Shown: positions 17,656 through 26,459, counted from the stretch's first letter. The stretch: DNA of 64,000 bases from JACDAN01 sp963842235 (GCA_963842235.1 CAWJFT010000001.1:1426001-1490000), one strand, 5' to 3'. Made by a program: numbers and translations. The notes: generated from the letters alone by a model not told the origin.

Positions 17656-18802
17656 CCTGTTCCTTCGGCCGCACCTGCTCGGCGTAGATCTCCTCGAGCG
17701 TCGCGCCTTCTTCGTAGCGCGCGATCTGCCGCTCGGCGGCATTCGCGGCCGGGACGGCAAGGAACGGCGTCACGCCGATCTCGTCCGCGACCGGCTGCAC
17801 CCACTCGATCAGCTGCTCGATGCGCTTCCGCTTGTTGACGAGCTCACCCGTCTCGAGGTCGATGAAGTCCCCGACGAGGCCCCAGCGGATCGCGCGCCAG
17901 AAGTTCTCCTCGATCATCCGGTGCGTCGGGATGGGCAGCGGCTCGCCCTCGTCGAGTGCGCGGGCCGTCCTCACGGCGAGCGCGTACGAGAGCGCAGCGA
18001 GCGAACGCGCCTCGCCGAGGTCCGGTTGGGCATCGGAGATCCGGATCTCCACCGTCGGGAACGCGAGATGAGGACGGATGCTCCACCACATCTGCGTGTG
18101 CTCGGTGATCGAGCCCGTGCGATAGAGCAGGCGGACGTACTCCTCGAATTCACTCCAGCTCCCGTAGGCGTCCGGGATCCCACAGCGGGGGAAGAGCTTC
18201 GTGAAGATCTCCGTCCGCATCGAGTGAAGATGCGTGAAGACGTTCTCGAGGAACGGCGAGCTCGCCGAGAGCGCGAGCAGCTCGGGAAGCAGGTGGCGCA
18301 GGTGGTCGCAGGTGCGCACCGCCCGGTCCGGACCGTTGACCGCCACGTGGACGTGGAGGCCGAAGGAGTTGTTGCGCCAGACGACCCAACGCAGGATCTC
18401 GTCGTTTCGCCGGTAGTGCGGCGTGTCGATGATCCGCTGCTCCTGCCACGGGCTCCAGGGATGCGTCCCGGTGGCGCCGAGGAGCGCGCCGAGCTGGTCG
18501 GCGAGCGCTGTGAGCTGGTCACGGCGCTCCCCCATTCGGGCGGCAGCTTCGGCGAAGCCTTCGCAGCGGCCCGTACGAACCTCGACCTCGGAAGCGATCA
18601 GTTCGCCGACGAGGTGCTCTTCGAGCTCGGTTCCCTGCGCGGCTGCCTGGAGCTCCTCGAATCGGTTCGAGAGCGACAGCGTCTCGGGATCGAGGATCGC
18701 GAACTCCTCCTCCACCGCCACGGTGAAGTCCTGTGCGGACTCGTACGCCTCGCGCGCGACGCGAAGCTGCTCGTCCGGGCTCAGATGCTGCTCGTCTGCC
18801 AT
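17645..18802 (-). CDS. Carboxylate-amine ligase of the GCS2/YbdK family
   Basis: 385 residues from ATG 18802. The glutamate-cysteine ligase 2 signature is present: TVAVEEEFAILDPET near residue 28, WRNNSFGLHVHVAV near 145 and FPTVEIRISDAQPD near 240. Members join a glutamate carboxylate to an amine such as cysteine, but most GCS2 proteins have unknown amine partners; weak glutamate-cysteine ligase activity is known for YbdK. It is followed by the overlapping DUF1844 gene and preceded, 17 bp upstream, by a glycosyltransferase. Confidence 0.88.
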   Translation of the reverse strand: MADEQHLSPDEQLRVAREAYESAQDFTVAVEEEFAILDPETLSLSNRFEELQAAAQGTELEEHLVGELIASEVEVRTGRCEGFAEAAARMGERRDQLTALADQLGALLGATGTHPWSPWQEQRIIDTPHYRRNDEILRWVVWRNNSFGLHVHVAVNGPDRAVRTCDHLRHLLPELLALSASSPFLENVFTHLHSMRTEIFTKLFPRCGIPDAYGSWSEFEEYVRLLYRTGSITEHTQMWWSIRPHLAFPTVEIRISDAQPDLGEARSLAALSYALAVRTARALDEGEPLPIPTHRMIEENFWRAIRWGLVGDFIDLETGELVNKRKRIEQLIEWVQPVADEIGVTPFLAVPAANAAERQIARYEEGATLEEIYAEQVRPKEQVEL

Positions 18803-18819
18803 GGGCGGCGAAGGTTAAA

Positions 18820-20106
18820 TCAGCCGGCCGCGCCGGCAGAGCCGCCACGGCCTCTTCTGGTCGGCGCCGGCGAGCCGGCGCCTTGGAATGGCTTGAGCAG
18901 GCGGTCTGCGACATGGGCCCAGGACCAGCGCTCTTCCGCGACCTGCCGCGCTCGCCGTGAGAGCTCGGCGCGCTCCTCTGGGGAGCGCTCGAGGAGCGCC
19001 CGGAGCTTCTCGGCCAGATCGGCGGCGTCGCCGGTTTCGAAGCTCGCCGGCACGCCCGCCGCTTCGAGCGCGTCGGCGATTTCGGCCAGGCCCGAATGCC
19101 GGGCAACGAGTGGGAGCGACCCGCCCGCCGCCGCCTCCGCCGCGACCATGCCGAACGCCTCGGGGAAGATCGACGGGACGACGGTGACGTCGGCGAGCGG
19201 GATCAGTTTGGCGAGGTGGCGATGCTCGAGCGGGCCCGTGAAGAGCGTCCGCGGCCCCGCCTGGGCTTCCAGCTCCTCCCGGTAGTCGCCAAAGCCGACG
19301 ATGACTGCGCGGGCGTCCACGGTGCGAAGCGCCTCGAGGAACAGGTGGACGCCCTTGTTCCGGAGGAGCTTGCCGAAGTAGAGGATGGTCGGCTCATCGC
19401 CGGCGAGAAAGTCCGCCACGCGCTTTGAGTTTCCCTCGTCCGGCAGGCGTACGTTGGCGTTCCCGGGGTTCGGAGGATCGCGGCGGGACTCCTCCAGCAG
19501 TTGGGAGAGGGCCTGCGCGCGCGGCAGCGGCCGGAACTCGTCGACGTCGACGCCGGGCGGGACCTCGTGCACGTGCTCGATGTGGCCGACGACCTCCTCG
19601 AGCACCTCGCGGATGTGGCCGGAGCCGACGAAGACGGCTCGTGCATCCGCAAGGGTCTCCCTCCCCCACGCCGCCAGTTCCACATTCCCGCGCATGGAGT
19701 ATTCGAGCTCGGATCCGTGCGCCTTGACGGCAAACGGGAGGCCCGACGCATCGGCCACCGGGGCACCGAGCAGGACGTGGTTGGCAAACACGAGATCGGC
19801 CGGAGCGAGCTCGCGGAGGGCGGCTGCGTTCGCATTCACGTAGCGGTCGCGCTCGGCAGGCGTGAAATCCTGGAGCAGCTTCGCCTCGAGGCCTTCATAG
19901 CGGTCGAGGACGAACACCGGCAGCGGCCCGCCGATGTCGGGGCGGACGGCGCTGGCGCCGGCGAGGTCGTAGTGCTCGGGATGCGGTTCCTGGCTGACAA
20001 GGACGACGTCATGTCCGCTGCGGCTCCACTCCCGCGCGATCGCGCGCGTGTAGACGTTCGAGCCGGTTCCGCCGAGCAGGTACCCGTGCCAAAGGAGGAT
20101 GCGCAC
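18820..20106 (-). CDS. Glycosyltransferase family 4 (GT-B fold)
   Basis: 428 residues from ATG 20106. N-terminal Rossmann half begins MRILLWHGYLLGGTGSNVYT; the C-terminal half has the donor-binding strand ILYFGKLLRNKGVHLFLEAL and the E-x7-E motif PEAFGMVAAEAAAGG of retaining GT4 enzymes. The last 25 residues are low-complexity Gly/Arg. It probably transfers a sugar from a nucleotide donor to a lipid or glycan; acceptor unknown. Same strand as the GCS2 and DUF1844 genes. Confidence 0.88.
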   Translation of the reverse strand: MRILLWHGYLLGGTGSNVYTRAIAREWSRSGHDVVLVSQEPHPEHYDLAGASAVRPDIGGPLPVFVLDRYEGLEAKLLQDFTPAERDRYVNANAAALRELAPADLVFANHVLLGAPVADASGLPFAVKAHGSELEYSMRGNVELAAWGRETLADARAVFVGSGHIREVLEEVVGHIEHVHEVPPGVDVDEFRPLPRAQALSQLLEESRRDPPNPGNANVRLPDEGNSKRVADFLAGDEPTILYFGKLLRNKGVHLFLEALRTVDARAVIVGFGDYREELEAQAGPRTLFTGPLEHRHLAKLIPLADVTVVPSIFPEAFGMVAAEAAAGGSLPLVARHSGLAEIADALEAAGVPASFETGDAADLAEKLRALLERSPEERAELSRRARQVAEERWSWAHVADRLLKPFQGAGSPAPTRRGRGGSAGAAG

Positions 20107-20120
20107 GGCCGAACGTTAAG

Positions 20121-20151
20121 GCCACGTCCGGGGACAGTCCCTCGACGTGGC
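20121..20151. repeat. Palindromic element with GGGACAGTCCC core
   Basis: GCCACGTC at 20121-20128 pairs with GACGTGGC at 20144-20151, and the interior holds GGGACAGTCCC. It lies about 45 bp from REP copy 2. The CAG centre is shared with the GTGTCAGACAC and GTGCCAGGCAC palindromes of the window, so it may be a variant of the same repeat family. Confidence 0.55.
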
Positions 20152-20192
20152 TTGCCGGGCCGCGCCCAAACGGGGCGTCCCGTACCCTCGAG

Positions 20193-20216
20193 CCACGACG
20201 AGTGTCTGACACTCGC
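20193..20216 (-). repeat. REP-like palindrome, copy 2
   Basis: Minus-strand reading GGCGAGTGTCAGACACTCGTCGTGG, matching copy 1 and copy 4 over the core and the CGTCGTGG flank. It lies between the 3' end of rex (20231) and the glycosyltransferase start (20106). Confidence 0.8.
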
Positions 20217-20230
20217 CCTGGCGGCAGCGG

Positions 20231-20881
20231 TCAGGTGAGGTGGAAGTAGAGGGCGTAGAGGAGCTCGACGGCCGGGTTGCTCGTGTGGACGGCAACCTCG
20301 CTCGGCACATCCAGGAGCGCCTCTGAGTAGTTGAAGATGATCCGGACGCCGGCGTCCACGAGATCGTCCGCCGCGGACTGGGCGCTGTCGGCCGGAACGG
20401 CCAGCACTCCGACGACGATGTTCTTCTCGCGGACGGCGTCGTGGAGACCCGAGTAGTCCTCGACGTCGACGTTGCCCACGTGGCGGTGGATCTTCTCGGG
20501 ATCCCGGTCGAAGATCGCCGCGATGTTGATCCCGTGCTCGGCGAAGATCGGCGAGCTGGCGATCGCCTCCCCGAGCCGACCGGCGCCCACGAGGGCGATG
20601 TTGTGCTGACCTTGAGTGCGGAGGATTCGTCTGATCTCGCCGAGGAGCCCCTCGACGCTGTACCCGACCCCGCGCTTGCCGAACTTGCCGAACGTCGAGA
20701 GATCACGGCGGATCTGCGTCGCGTTGATGTTCGTGTAGTCCGACATCTCCTGGGAGGAGATGCGCTCCTTGCCCATCTTCCGAGCCTGCGTGAGGACCTG
20801 CAGATACCGGCTGAGCCTGGCCGCGACCCCGACCGTCAGGCGCTCGGGAACCGCGGCTTGCGGCGGAGCTTGTAACACCAC
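20231..20881 (-). CDS. rex: Redox-sensing transcriptional repressor Rex
   Basis: 216 residues from GTG 20881. N-terminal winged helix (about 1-85) with NINATQIRRDLSTFGKFGKR; C-terminal Rossmann domain with GAGRLGEAI near residue 99 and the C-terminal swapped helix (ELLYALYFHL). Rex represses respiratory and fermentative genes and is released by a high NADH/NAD+ ratio. There is no ribosome binding site; a CACAAT element ends six bases before the GTG, suggesting a leaderless message. Downstream on the same strand lies the glycosyltransferase; upstream is the glutaredoxin-like gene. Confidence 0.95.
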   Translation of the reverse strand: MVLQAPPQAAVPERLTVGVAARLSRYLQVLTQARKMGKERISSQEMSDYTNINATQIRRDLSTFGKFGKRGVGYSVEGLLGEIRRILRTQGQHNIALVGAGRLGEAIASSPIFAEHGINIAAIFDRDPEKIHRHVGNVDVEDYSGLHDAVREKNIVVGVLAVPADSAQSAADDLVDAGVRIIFNYSEALLDVPSEVAVHTSNPAVELLYALYFHLT

Positions 20882-20903
20882 ACAAGGATTGTGCCAGTCG
20901 GCG

Positions 20904-20919
20904 TCACTGCTCGCAGTGA
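20904..20919. promoter_or_regulatory. Palindrome upstream of rex, candidate operator
   Basis: TCACTGC-TC-GCAGTGA, 7-bp perfect arms, 23 bp upstream of the rex start and beside a second GTGA-GGAG-TCAC near-palindrome that overlaps the stop of the upstream gene. It does not match the usual Rex site (TTGTGA-N6-TCACAA), so autoregulation is only a possibility. Confidence 0.3.
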
Positions 20920-20923
20920 GGAG

Positions 20924-21184
20924 TCACAAAGTCCCCTCGGAAGGGTGGGTTTGTGCGAGCTTTGCGCGCAGCGCTTCCGGATACACGAAGTACGTGAAGG
21001 CCCGCTCGCCGTCGATCTCGACGACCGGCAGCCACTCCCGGTAGCGATCCTCGAGCTCCGGGTTCCCCGTGATGTCGATCTCGTCGAGCTCGAACGGCTC
21101 CTCGGCTCGGGCCGCGTCCAGAACGCGTCGCGCCGCTGCGCAGAGGTGGCAGCCGTCCGAGTAGTAGAAGGCGACGTGGGTTAC
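20924..21184 (-). CDS. Glutaredoxin-like thiol protein (DUF836 type) with apparent GTA start
   Basis: The conserved region begins THVAFYYSDGCHLCAAARRV, with the CxxC redox pair (CHLC), and continues to LPVVEIDGERAFTYFVYP, as in the glutaredoxin-like DUF836 family; 86 residues if counted from base 21184. No ATG, GTG or TTG precedes the domain at the expected place. The expected start codon is GTA, which overlaps the TAA stop of the dehydrogenase gene; a GTG there would have given the usual GTGA overlap. The next usable GTG lies about 40 codons upstream inside gdh. Likely reduces disulfides; partner unknown. Confidence 0.75.
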   Translation of the reverse strand, partial: VTHVAFYYSDGCHLCAAARRVLDAARAEEPFELDEIDITGNPELEDRYREWLPVVEIDGERAFTYFVYPEALRAKLAQTHPSEGTL

Positions 21185-22455
21185 GGGTAGAGCCCGCGGG
21201 TCATCGTCGCCTCGGCGACCCGTTGGACGGCGAGGCCGTAGGCGGCGATCCGCATCGTCGTCGACTTCGCCTCGTACGTAGCCCACGTCTCGTGAAAGGC
21301 GCGCGACGTGATGTCGTTCAACCGGGCGTTGACCTCGTCCTCCTTCCAGAAGTACTCCTGGAGGCCCTGGACCCACTCGAAGTACGAGACGACCACGCCG
21401 CCGGCGTTCGCGAGCACATCAGGGAGGACGAGCACGCCGCGGTCTTCGAGGATCTCGTCAGCCGTCGGCGTCGTCGGCCCATTCGCGCCTTCGCAGATCA
21501 GCTTCGCCTTGACCTTGTCCGCGTTCTCGGAGGTGATCACCTGCTCGAGCGCGCAGGGCGCCAAGATGTCGCAGTCGAGAAGCAGGAGCTCGTCGTTCGT
21601 CACCCGCTCGGTGTCCTTCAGGCCGTCGAGCGCGCCCGTCTCCTGCTTGTGGGCCAGCGCAAGGGCGACGTCGATGCCGTTCGGGTTGTAGATGCCGCCC
21701 GTAGAGTCCGAGAGCGCGACGACGACGGCGCCGTCCTCGGCAACGAACTTGGCCAGGTAGCTGCCGACGTTGCCGAAGCCTTGGACCGCGACCTTCATCC
21801 CCTGGAGCGAGCGGTCCTGCTTCGCAACCGCCTCGCGGATGCAGTAGTGGGCGCCGCGCGCCGTGGCCTCGAGCCGGCCGAGCGACCCGCCGAGATTGAG
21901 CGGCTTGCCGGTGACCACGCCGAGCACGGAGTGGCCCTTGTTCATCGAGTATGTGTCGAAGATCCAGGCCATCACCCGCGGGTCGGTGCCGACGTCGGGT
22001 GCCGGGATGTCCTTCTCGGGCCCGATCTCGTTGACGATCTCGGACGTGTAGCGACGGGTCATCCGCTCGAGCTCGCTTTGCGAGAGCTGCTTTGGGTTGC
22101 AGACGACTCCGCCCTTGGCGCCGCCGAACGGGATTCCCATCAGCGCGCACTTCCAGGTCATCCACATCGCGAGCGACTTGACCTCGTCCAAGGAGACGTC
22201 CGGGTGGTAGCGGATGCCGCCCTTCGACGGGCCGCGAGCGATGTTGTGTGTCACGCGATAGCCCTCGAAGACTTCGATCGTCCCGTCGTCCCTGGAGAAC
22301 GGGACTGAGACGACGACCGACTTCTTGCAACGCTCGAGGACGCGGACGATGTTCGGATCGATCTTGAAGACGTCCGCGACCCTCCGCAGTTGTTCCTGCG
22401 CGATCTCGAACGGGTTTTCGCGGAGGTGCGTTGTCGGCGCAGCGACGGTGGTCAC
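21181..22455 (-). CDS. gdhA: Glutamate dehydrogenase (Glu/Leu/Phe/Val dehydrogenase family)
   Basis: 424 residues from ATG 22455. Family landmarks are all present: RGPSKGGIRYHPDV, MGIPFGGAKGGVVCNPKQ with the catalytic Lys, IPAPDVGTDPRVMAWI, and the NAD(P)-binding VQGFGNVGSYLAKF. Converts glutamate to 2-oxoglutarate and ammonia reversibly. The length and lack of an N-terminal extension fit the hexameric NAD-linked or dual-specific class. The stop overlaps the glutaredoxin-like gene. Confidence 0.93.
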   Translation of the reverse strand: MTTVAAPTTHLRENPFEIAQEQLRRVADVFKIDPNIVRVLERCKKSVVVSVPFSRDDGTIEVFEGYRVTHNIARGPSKGGIRYHPDVSLDEVKSLAMWMTWKCALMGIPFGGAKGGVVCNPKQLSQSELERMTRRYTSEIVNEIGPEKDIPAPDVGTDPRVMAWIFDTYSMNKGHSVLGVVTGKPLNLGGSLGRLEATARGAHYCIREAVAKQDRSLQGMKVAVQGFGNVGSYLAKFVAEDGAVVVALSDSTGGIYNPNGIDVALALAHKQETGALDGLKDTERVTNDELLLLDCDILAPCALEQVITSENADKVKAKLICEGANGPTTPTADEILEDRGVLVLPDVLANAGGVVVSYFEWVQGLQEYFWKEDEVNARLNDITSRAFHETWATYEAKSTTMRIAAYGLAVQRVAEATMTRGLYP

Positions 22456-22487
22456 AGGCGGCCCGAGTATACGTCGGTCGTCAAGGG

Positions 22488-25052
22488 CTAGCGGATGGTG
22501 AACTCGACGTTTTGCCTGCTAGGAGGCCCATCTCCAGGTGGATATGCGAGCAGGTGCAAGCGGTAGCGGCCGGGCCGCAGCCGTCGCCCGAGCGGGCCTC
22601 TCCCGGTCAGGCCGAACGTGTACCGGCCGGGCAGAAGGTTGCGAAGCCGGGAGAGGCGGCCCATGCGCGTCTCGCCCTTCCAGAGCTCCAGGTCGAGGTG
22701 GGAAACCGGGAGCACCTCGCTGACTCCGGCGCCCTGGACGAGCCGGCCCGCGCGCAATTCGAGGAGCGCCGGGGCCGAGTCGGAGGGACGGAAGCTGCGC
22801 GTGGAGAGGCGGACGGAACCAAGCAACCCGCGCTCGGGCGGCCCGAGGGTAAGCGTCCACGGGACCCGGACGGGTGCGCCTCCCCCGGCGCGAAGCTCGA
22901 TGCTCGAGCTGATCGCCTCGGTTCCACGGGGCATGAACGCAAGCCGGCCGGCAAGGAAGACGTTCTCCTTGGCGCCGGGCAAGAGCGTGACCCGGGAGGG
23001 CGACACCGCCAGTGCGAGGCCGCCGACCTCCCCCTGACGACCGACGGAGATGTCCACCTGGAGCCGGCGCCGCGAGAGGTTGCGGACGACGAACCTCTGC
23101 GTCCCCGACCACCCAGCCCGGGCCGCGCGGCCGAGCGAGAGCGTCGCCGGGTCGGCGACCACTTCCACGGCCGACGCTGCCCCTAGATCCAGCAGTCCGC
23201 TGGGCTGCGCGGTTCCCACGAGCGCCGCCTTGAGCGCCGAGGCGTCGAGCTCGGGTCGCGCCTGGGCCAGCAGCGCCGCCGCTGCTCCGCTGACTGCGGC
23301 CGCCGCGCTCGATCCACTCACCGTTCCGTAGGCCGGCAAACCGTCTGCGCCGCGTCCGGTGTGCGACGTCAAGAGTGCAACGCCCGGTGCGAGGAGCTCC
23401 GGCTTCAAGCCGCCGTCGAAGGCGAGCCCACGCGAGGAGAACGCCGCCGGCCCGTCCACGTCCGGATTGGGCCGGGACCGTGCCGTCCCGATCTCGACGG
23501 TGGCCACCTCCCCGCGCTTGATCAGCGCCGCCGCGGCCCGTGCCGCGGGCTCCGGGATCGAGAGCACCGGAACCCCCATGCGCTCGTCCAGACCAAGGCT
23601 TCCAGCCGGGATCTCGCTCCCGTGCAGGATCACCGCGTCTGCGCCGGCTCGCGCGGCGCCGGCCGCGGCCATGTCGGGCGCCTCGCCGATGGGGGTCAGC
23701 GCAGCCTTGCCGGCGACGCGGCTGTAGCCGCGGCGGTCGAAGAAGTCCCCGATCGAGAGGGTCGGCTCCGTCGCCCCGAGTACTGTCGGGAGAAGCTGCT
23801 CGCGCACCACGGGGAGAGCGAGATCGAGCCGCATCGGCTTGCTCGGCGCGACGGCGCCGGCCAGCGGGACCTCGCCGCTGAAGACGCCGCGAAGCCCCGA
23901 GCGGATGGTCACAGGCACCTGGTCCGTCGCCGGCCGCAGGTCGGCTGCTCCGACGGTCAGAGCGGCCGCCCCACCTCCAGGGCCCGAGATGCTGCCGTAG
24001 CGTGGCCCGGCCGGCCCGTCGTTCCCGGCGGGCGCGACGACGAGCGTGTCGAGCGCGAGCGCCCCGGCCACGGCCCTCGAGCTGGGACTGTCGGCGAACG
24101 CGGCATAGGGCTCCGCGAAGCCGAGGACGGCGATCCGCGCCGCGTCGTGAGCGTTCCCGTCCCCGTCGGGATCGACGGCGCGTTCGAGCCCCGCGATGAG
24201 CTGGTCGGTGCGTGAGTACACCGCCCACCGCCCGGCAACGTCACGCTGCCAGCCGCCGACCCGGATCGGGAGCAGCGTTGCGTTCTCGGCGACGCCTCTG
24301 AGGCCGCCTGGCCCGCCCGAGCCGACGATCAGGCCGGCGAGCTCGGTCCCGTGCCGCTCGCGCTCCGCGGGCTCGTCAGGCTTCTGGTCCGGCGACGCGA
24401 GGTCGTCCTTCTCCAGGACGTCGACCCCTTCGAGCACGGCGCCGGTCAGGTAGTCGTGGCTGTACTGGACACCGGTGTCCACAAGCGCGATGGTGACCCC
24501 GCGCCCCGTCGCGCCTCCGAGCGCGACCTGAGCCTGATAGCCAGAGCCGGCAGCGAGCTTCTGCCGCTCGATCAGCGCGCTCGAGAGCGACGCCGGGTAG
24601 GCGATCCGAACGGGATAGACGCCTTCGACCTCAGGGAAGCTCTGGAGCAGCGCGATCGCGCGGGCGTCCAAAGGCGCGGAGAAACCCGACAGCACCCGTG
24701 TGTAGCTGAACTCGGGCCGGAGCCGAAGCCCCGCCACGGCCAGCCTGGCGATCAGTTGTTGTTGTGCGGCGAGCGCCGCGGCATGCCAGCGAACCTGGTC
24801 CGCTTCGCTCGCCAGTCCTCCGGCGGCCTCGACCCGATCGGCGAGCGACGGCGTCCGTAGCACTACGATCATCCGCTGCCCGACCGGGACCTGGGGGCGC
24901 GCCCCGCCGACAAGACCGCGCCACGAAGCATGTTCGGTCACCGGCTTGGACGAGTGCCCGCCCGTCGCCGCCGCGACGGACGCGACCGCGCCGGCGATCG
25001 CTATGAGCCCGAGCAGCGCGAGCTGCGCCAGGCGGCGCTCAAGCAAAGGCAT
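22488..25052 (-). CDS. Secreted S8-family serine peptidase with PA-like insert
   Basis: 854 residues from ATG 25052 (an ATG 11 codons upstream is possible); the start lies 14 bp inside tsaD. Signal segment LAQLALLGLIAIAGAVASV, prodomain, then Asp in IALVDTGVQYSHDYL, His in ERHGTELAGLIVG, oxyanion Asn in VAPAGNDGPAG and Ser in GTVSGSSAAAAVSG. The serine box is unlike the usual GTSMAAPHVAG. A PA-like insert of about 150 residues sits before the Ser. The C-terminal 250 residues form beta-rich Fn3-like modules. No cell-wall anchor is visible. Its coupling to the tsa cluster is probably only physical. Confidence 0.82.
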   Translation of the reverse strand: MPLLERRLAQLALLGLIAIAGAVASVAAATGGHSSKPVTEHASWRGLVGGARPQVPVGQRMIVVLRTPSLADRVEAAGGLASEADQVRWHAAALAAQQQLIARLAVAGLRLRPEFSYTRVLSGFSAPLDARAIALLQSFPEVEGVYPVRIAYPASLSSALIERQKLAAGSGYQAQVALGGATGRGVTIALVDTGVQYSHDYLTGAVLEGVDVLEKDDLASPDQKPDEPAERERHGTELAGLIVGSGGPGGLRGVAENATLLPIRVGGWQRDVAGRWAVYSRTDQLIAGLERAVDPDGDGNAHDAARIAVLGFAEPYAAFADSPSSRAVAGALALDTLVVAPAGNDGPAGPRYGSISGPGGGAAALTVGAADLRPATDQVPVTIRSGLRGVFSGEVPLAGAVAPSKPMRLDLALPVVREQLLPTVLGATEPTLSIGDFFDRRGYSRVAGKAALTPIGEAPDMAAAGAARAGADAVILHGSEIPAGSLGLDERMGVPVLSIPEPAARAAAALIKRGEVATVEIGTARSRPNPDVDGPAAFSSRGLAFDGGLKPELLAPGVALLTSHTGRGADGLPAYGTVSGSSAAAAVSGAAAALLAQARPELDASALKAALVGTAQPSGLLDLGAASAVEVVADPATLSLGRAARAGWSGTQRFVVRNLSRRRLQVDISVGRQGEVGGLALAVSPSRVTLLPGAKENVFLAGRLAFMPRGTEAISSSIELRAGGGAPVRVPWTLTLGPPERGLLGSVRLSTRSFRPSDSAPALLELRAGRLVQGAGVSEVLPVSHLDLELWKGETRMGRLSRLRNLLPGRYTFGLTGRGPLGRRLRPGRYRLHLLAYPPGDGPPSRQNVEFTIR

Positions 25053-25992
25053 CGAGGGCAAGGTACCGAGGATAGGGAATGGCATCGGCGTACCTCGCCG
25101 CCGAGGCGATCATCGCCGCGTTGTCGGTGCAGAGCGGGAGCGGCGCGGCGGCGGCCTCAGGCAACGAAGCCCGGAGCTCGGAGTTGGCGGCGACGCCGCC
25201 GACGATGGCGATCCGATCGGCGCCGAGCTCCTCGGCGGCGGCCCGCGTGCGCTCCACGAGCGCGCGGACGATCGCGCGCTGGTACGAGGCGGCGAGATCG
25301 GCCTTGCGGCGCTCCGCCTCTTCGCCGAGATCGCGAACCGTGTACAGCAGCGCCGTCTTCAGACCCGAGAAGGAGAAGTCGAAGCCGGGAACGCGTGCGA
25401 CAGGGAAGGAGAACGCCTCTGGATCCCCTTCCCGGGCCAGCCGGTCGATCTCGGCGCCGCCGGGGTAGCCCAGCCCGAGGAGACGCGCACCCTTGTCGAA
25501 CGCCTCGCCGGCTGCGTCGTCGAGCGTCGTCCCGAGGATCTCGAAGGCTCCGCGGTCGCGGACATCGAGCAGCAACGTGTGCCCGCCGCTTGCAAGCAGG
25601 CACAGGAATGGAGGCTCGACCGGATCCGGCGCCAGGAACAGCGACGCCACATGGCCATGGAGGTGATTGACGGGGACGAGCGGTAGGTGCCGCGACCAGG
25701 CGAGCGCCTTCGCGGCGGAGACGCCGACGAGCAGCGCTCCGATGAGACCCGGCCCCTGCGTGACCGCGACACGCTCGACATCGGCGAGGCCGGCGTCCGC
25801 CTCGTCGAGCGCTCGCCGGAGGACCGGCAGGATCAGCTCGAGGTGATGCCGGGACGCCACCTCCGGGACGACTCCGCCGTACTGCGCGTGAAGCTCTGCC
25901 TGCGAGGACACGACGTTGGCCAGCATCCGGCCGTCCGCCGTGACGAGCGCAGCCGCGGTCTCGTCACACGACGTCTCGATCCCGAGAATCAA
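25039..25992 (-). CDS. tsaD: tRNA N6-adenosine threonylcarbamoyltransferase TsaD
   Basis: 317 residues from TTG 25992, whose TTGA overlaps the rimI stop; ATGs further upstream would lie inside rimI and tsaB. Motifs: LILGIETSCDETAAAL at the N-terminus, the metal-binding pair in NHLHGHVASL, LASGGHTLLL, and the C-terminal CTDNAAMIASAA. Transfers threonylcarbamoyl to A37 of ANN-decoding tRNAs with TsaB and TsaE, all encoded in this cluster. The 3' end overlaps the protease gene by 14 bp. Confidence 0.96.
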   Translation of the reverse strand: MILGIETSCDETAAALVTADGRMLANVVSSQAELHAQYGGVVPEVASRHHLELILPVLRRALDEADAGLADVERVAVTQGPGLIGALLVGVSAAKALAWSRHLPLVPVNHLHGHVASLFLAPDPVEPPFLCLLASGGHTLLLDVRDRGAFEILGTTLDDAAGEAFDKGARLLGLGYPGGAEIDRLAREGDPEAFSFPVARVPGFDFSFSGLKTALLYTVRDLGEEAERRKADLAASYQRAIVRALVERTRAAAEELGADRIAIVGGVAANSELRASLPEAAAAPLPLCTDNAAMIASAARYADAIPYPRYLALDAFA

Positions 25993-26459
25993 GCGCTCGC
26001 GGGCTCGCGGACCGGGTCCTTCCACATGATCAGCGCGTCCTCCCGATTGTCCGTGTAGTACCCGCGCCGGATCCCGCGAGGGACGAAGCCGAGCTTCTCG
26101 TAGAGGCGGATCGCTCCTCTGTTCGACACCCGCACCTCGAGCGTGTAGCCGCGCCGATCGTCCCTCGCGGTGACCTCGAACAACCGGTTCAGAAGCTTCG
26201 TGGCGATTCCGTGCTCCCGGTAGTCCTTTTGGACGGCGACGTTCATCACGTGCCAGGCGTCCGCGTAGCGCGAGATGATCAGGTAGGCGACGAGGGTTTC
26301 GCCGGCATCGGCGTCCACAGCGCCCAGGCAGATCGACGACGTCTTGGCCAGCTCGGAGGCGAACATCGAGCGCGACCAGGGGGTCGGATACGACTGCCGC
26401 TCGATGCGATCGATCGCGGCGAGGTCGGCAAGAGTGAGGCGGCGGAGCTCGATGTTCAC
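25989..26459 (-). CDS. rimI: Ribosomal-protein-alanine N-acetyltransferase RimI
   Basis: 156 residues, a single GNAT domain. The acetyl-CoA pyrophosphate-binding region is VQKDYREHGIATKLLNRL near residue 75 (Q/RxxGxA in the variant YREHGIA), followed by LEVRVSNRGAIRLYEKLGF typical of RimI. Located between tsaB and tsaD with 4-bp overlaps on both sides, the standard bacterial arrangement. Acetylates the N-terminal Ala of ribosomal protein S18 in E. coli. Confidence 0.93.
   Translation of the reverse strand: MNIELRRLTLADLAAIDRIERQSYPTPWSRSMFASELAKTSSICLGAVDADAGETLVAYLIISRYADAWHVMNVAVQKDYREHGIATKLLNRLFEVTARDDRRGYTLEVRVSNRGAIRLYEKLGFVPRGIRRGYYTDNREDALIMWKDPVREPASA

Noticed and set aside
20881..20926. 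Rex operator for rex autoregulation
   Set aside because: The palindromes TCACTGC-TC-GCAGTGA and GTGA-GGAG-TCAC do not fit the spacing of the known Rex site; kept only as a weak candidate feature.
22519..24228. 569-codon frame on the same strand as the second subtilase, other phase
   Set aside because: Arg/Gly-rich sequence without motifs inside the coding region of a clear S8 protease.
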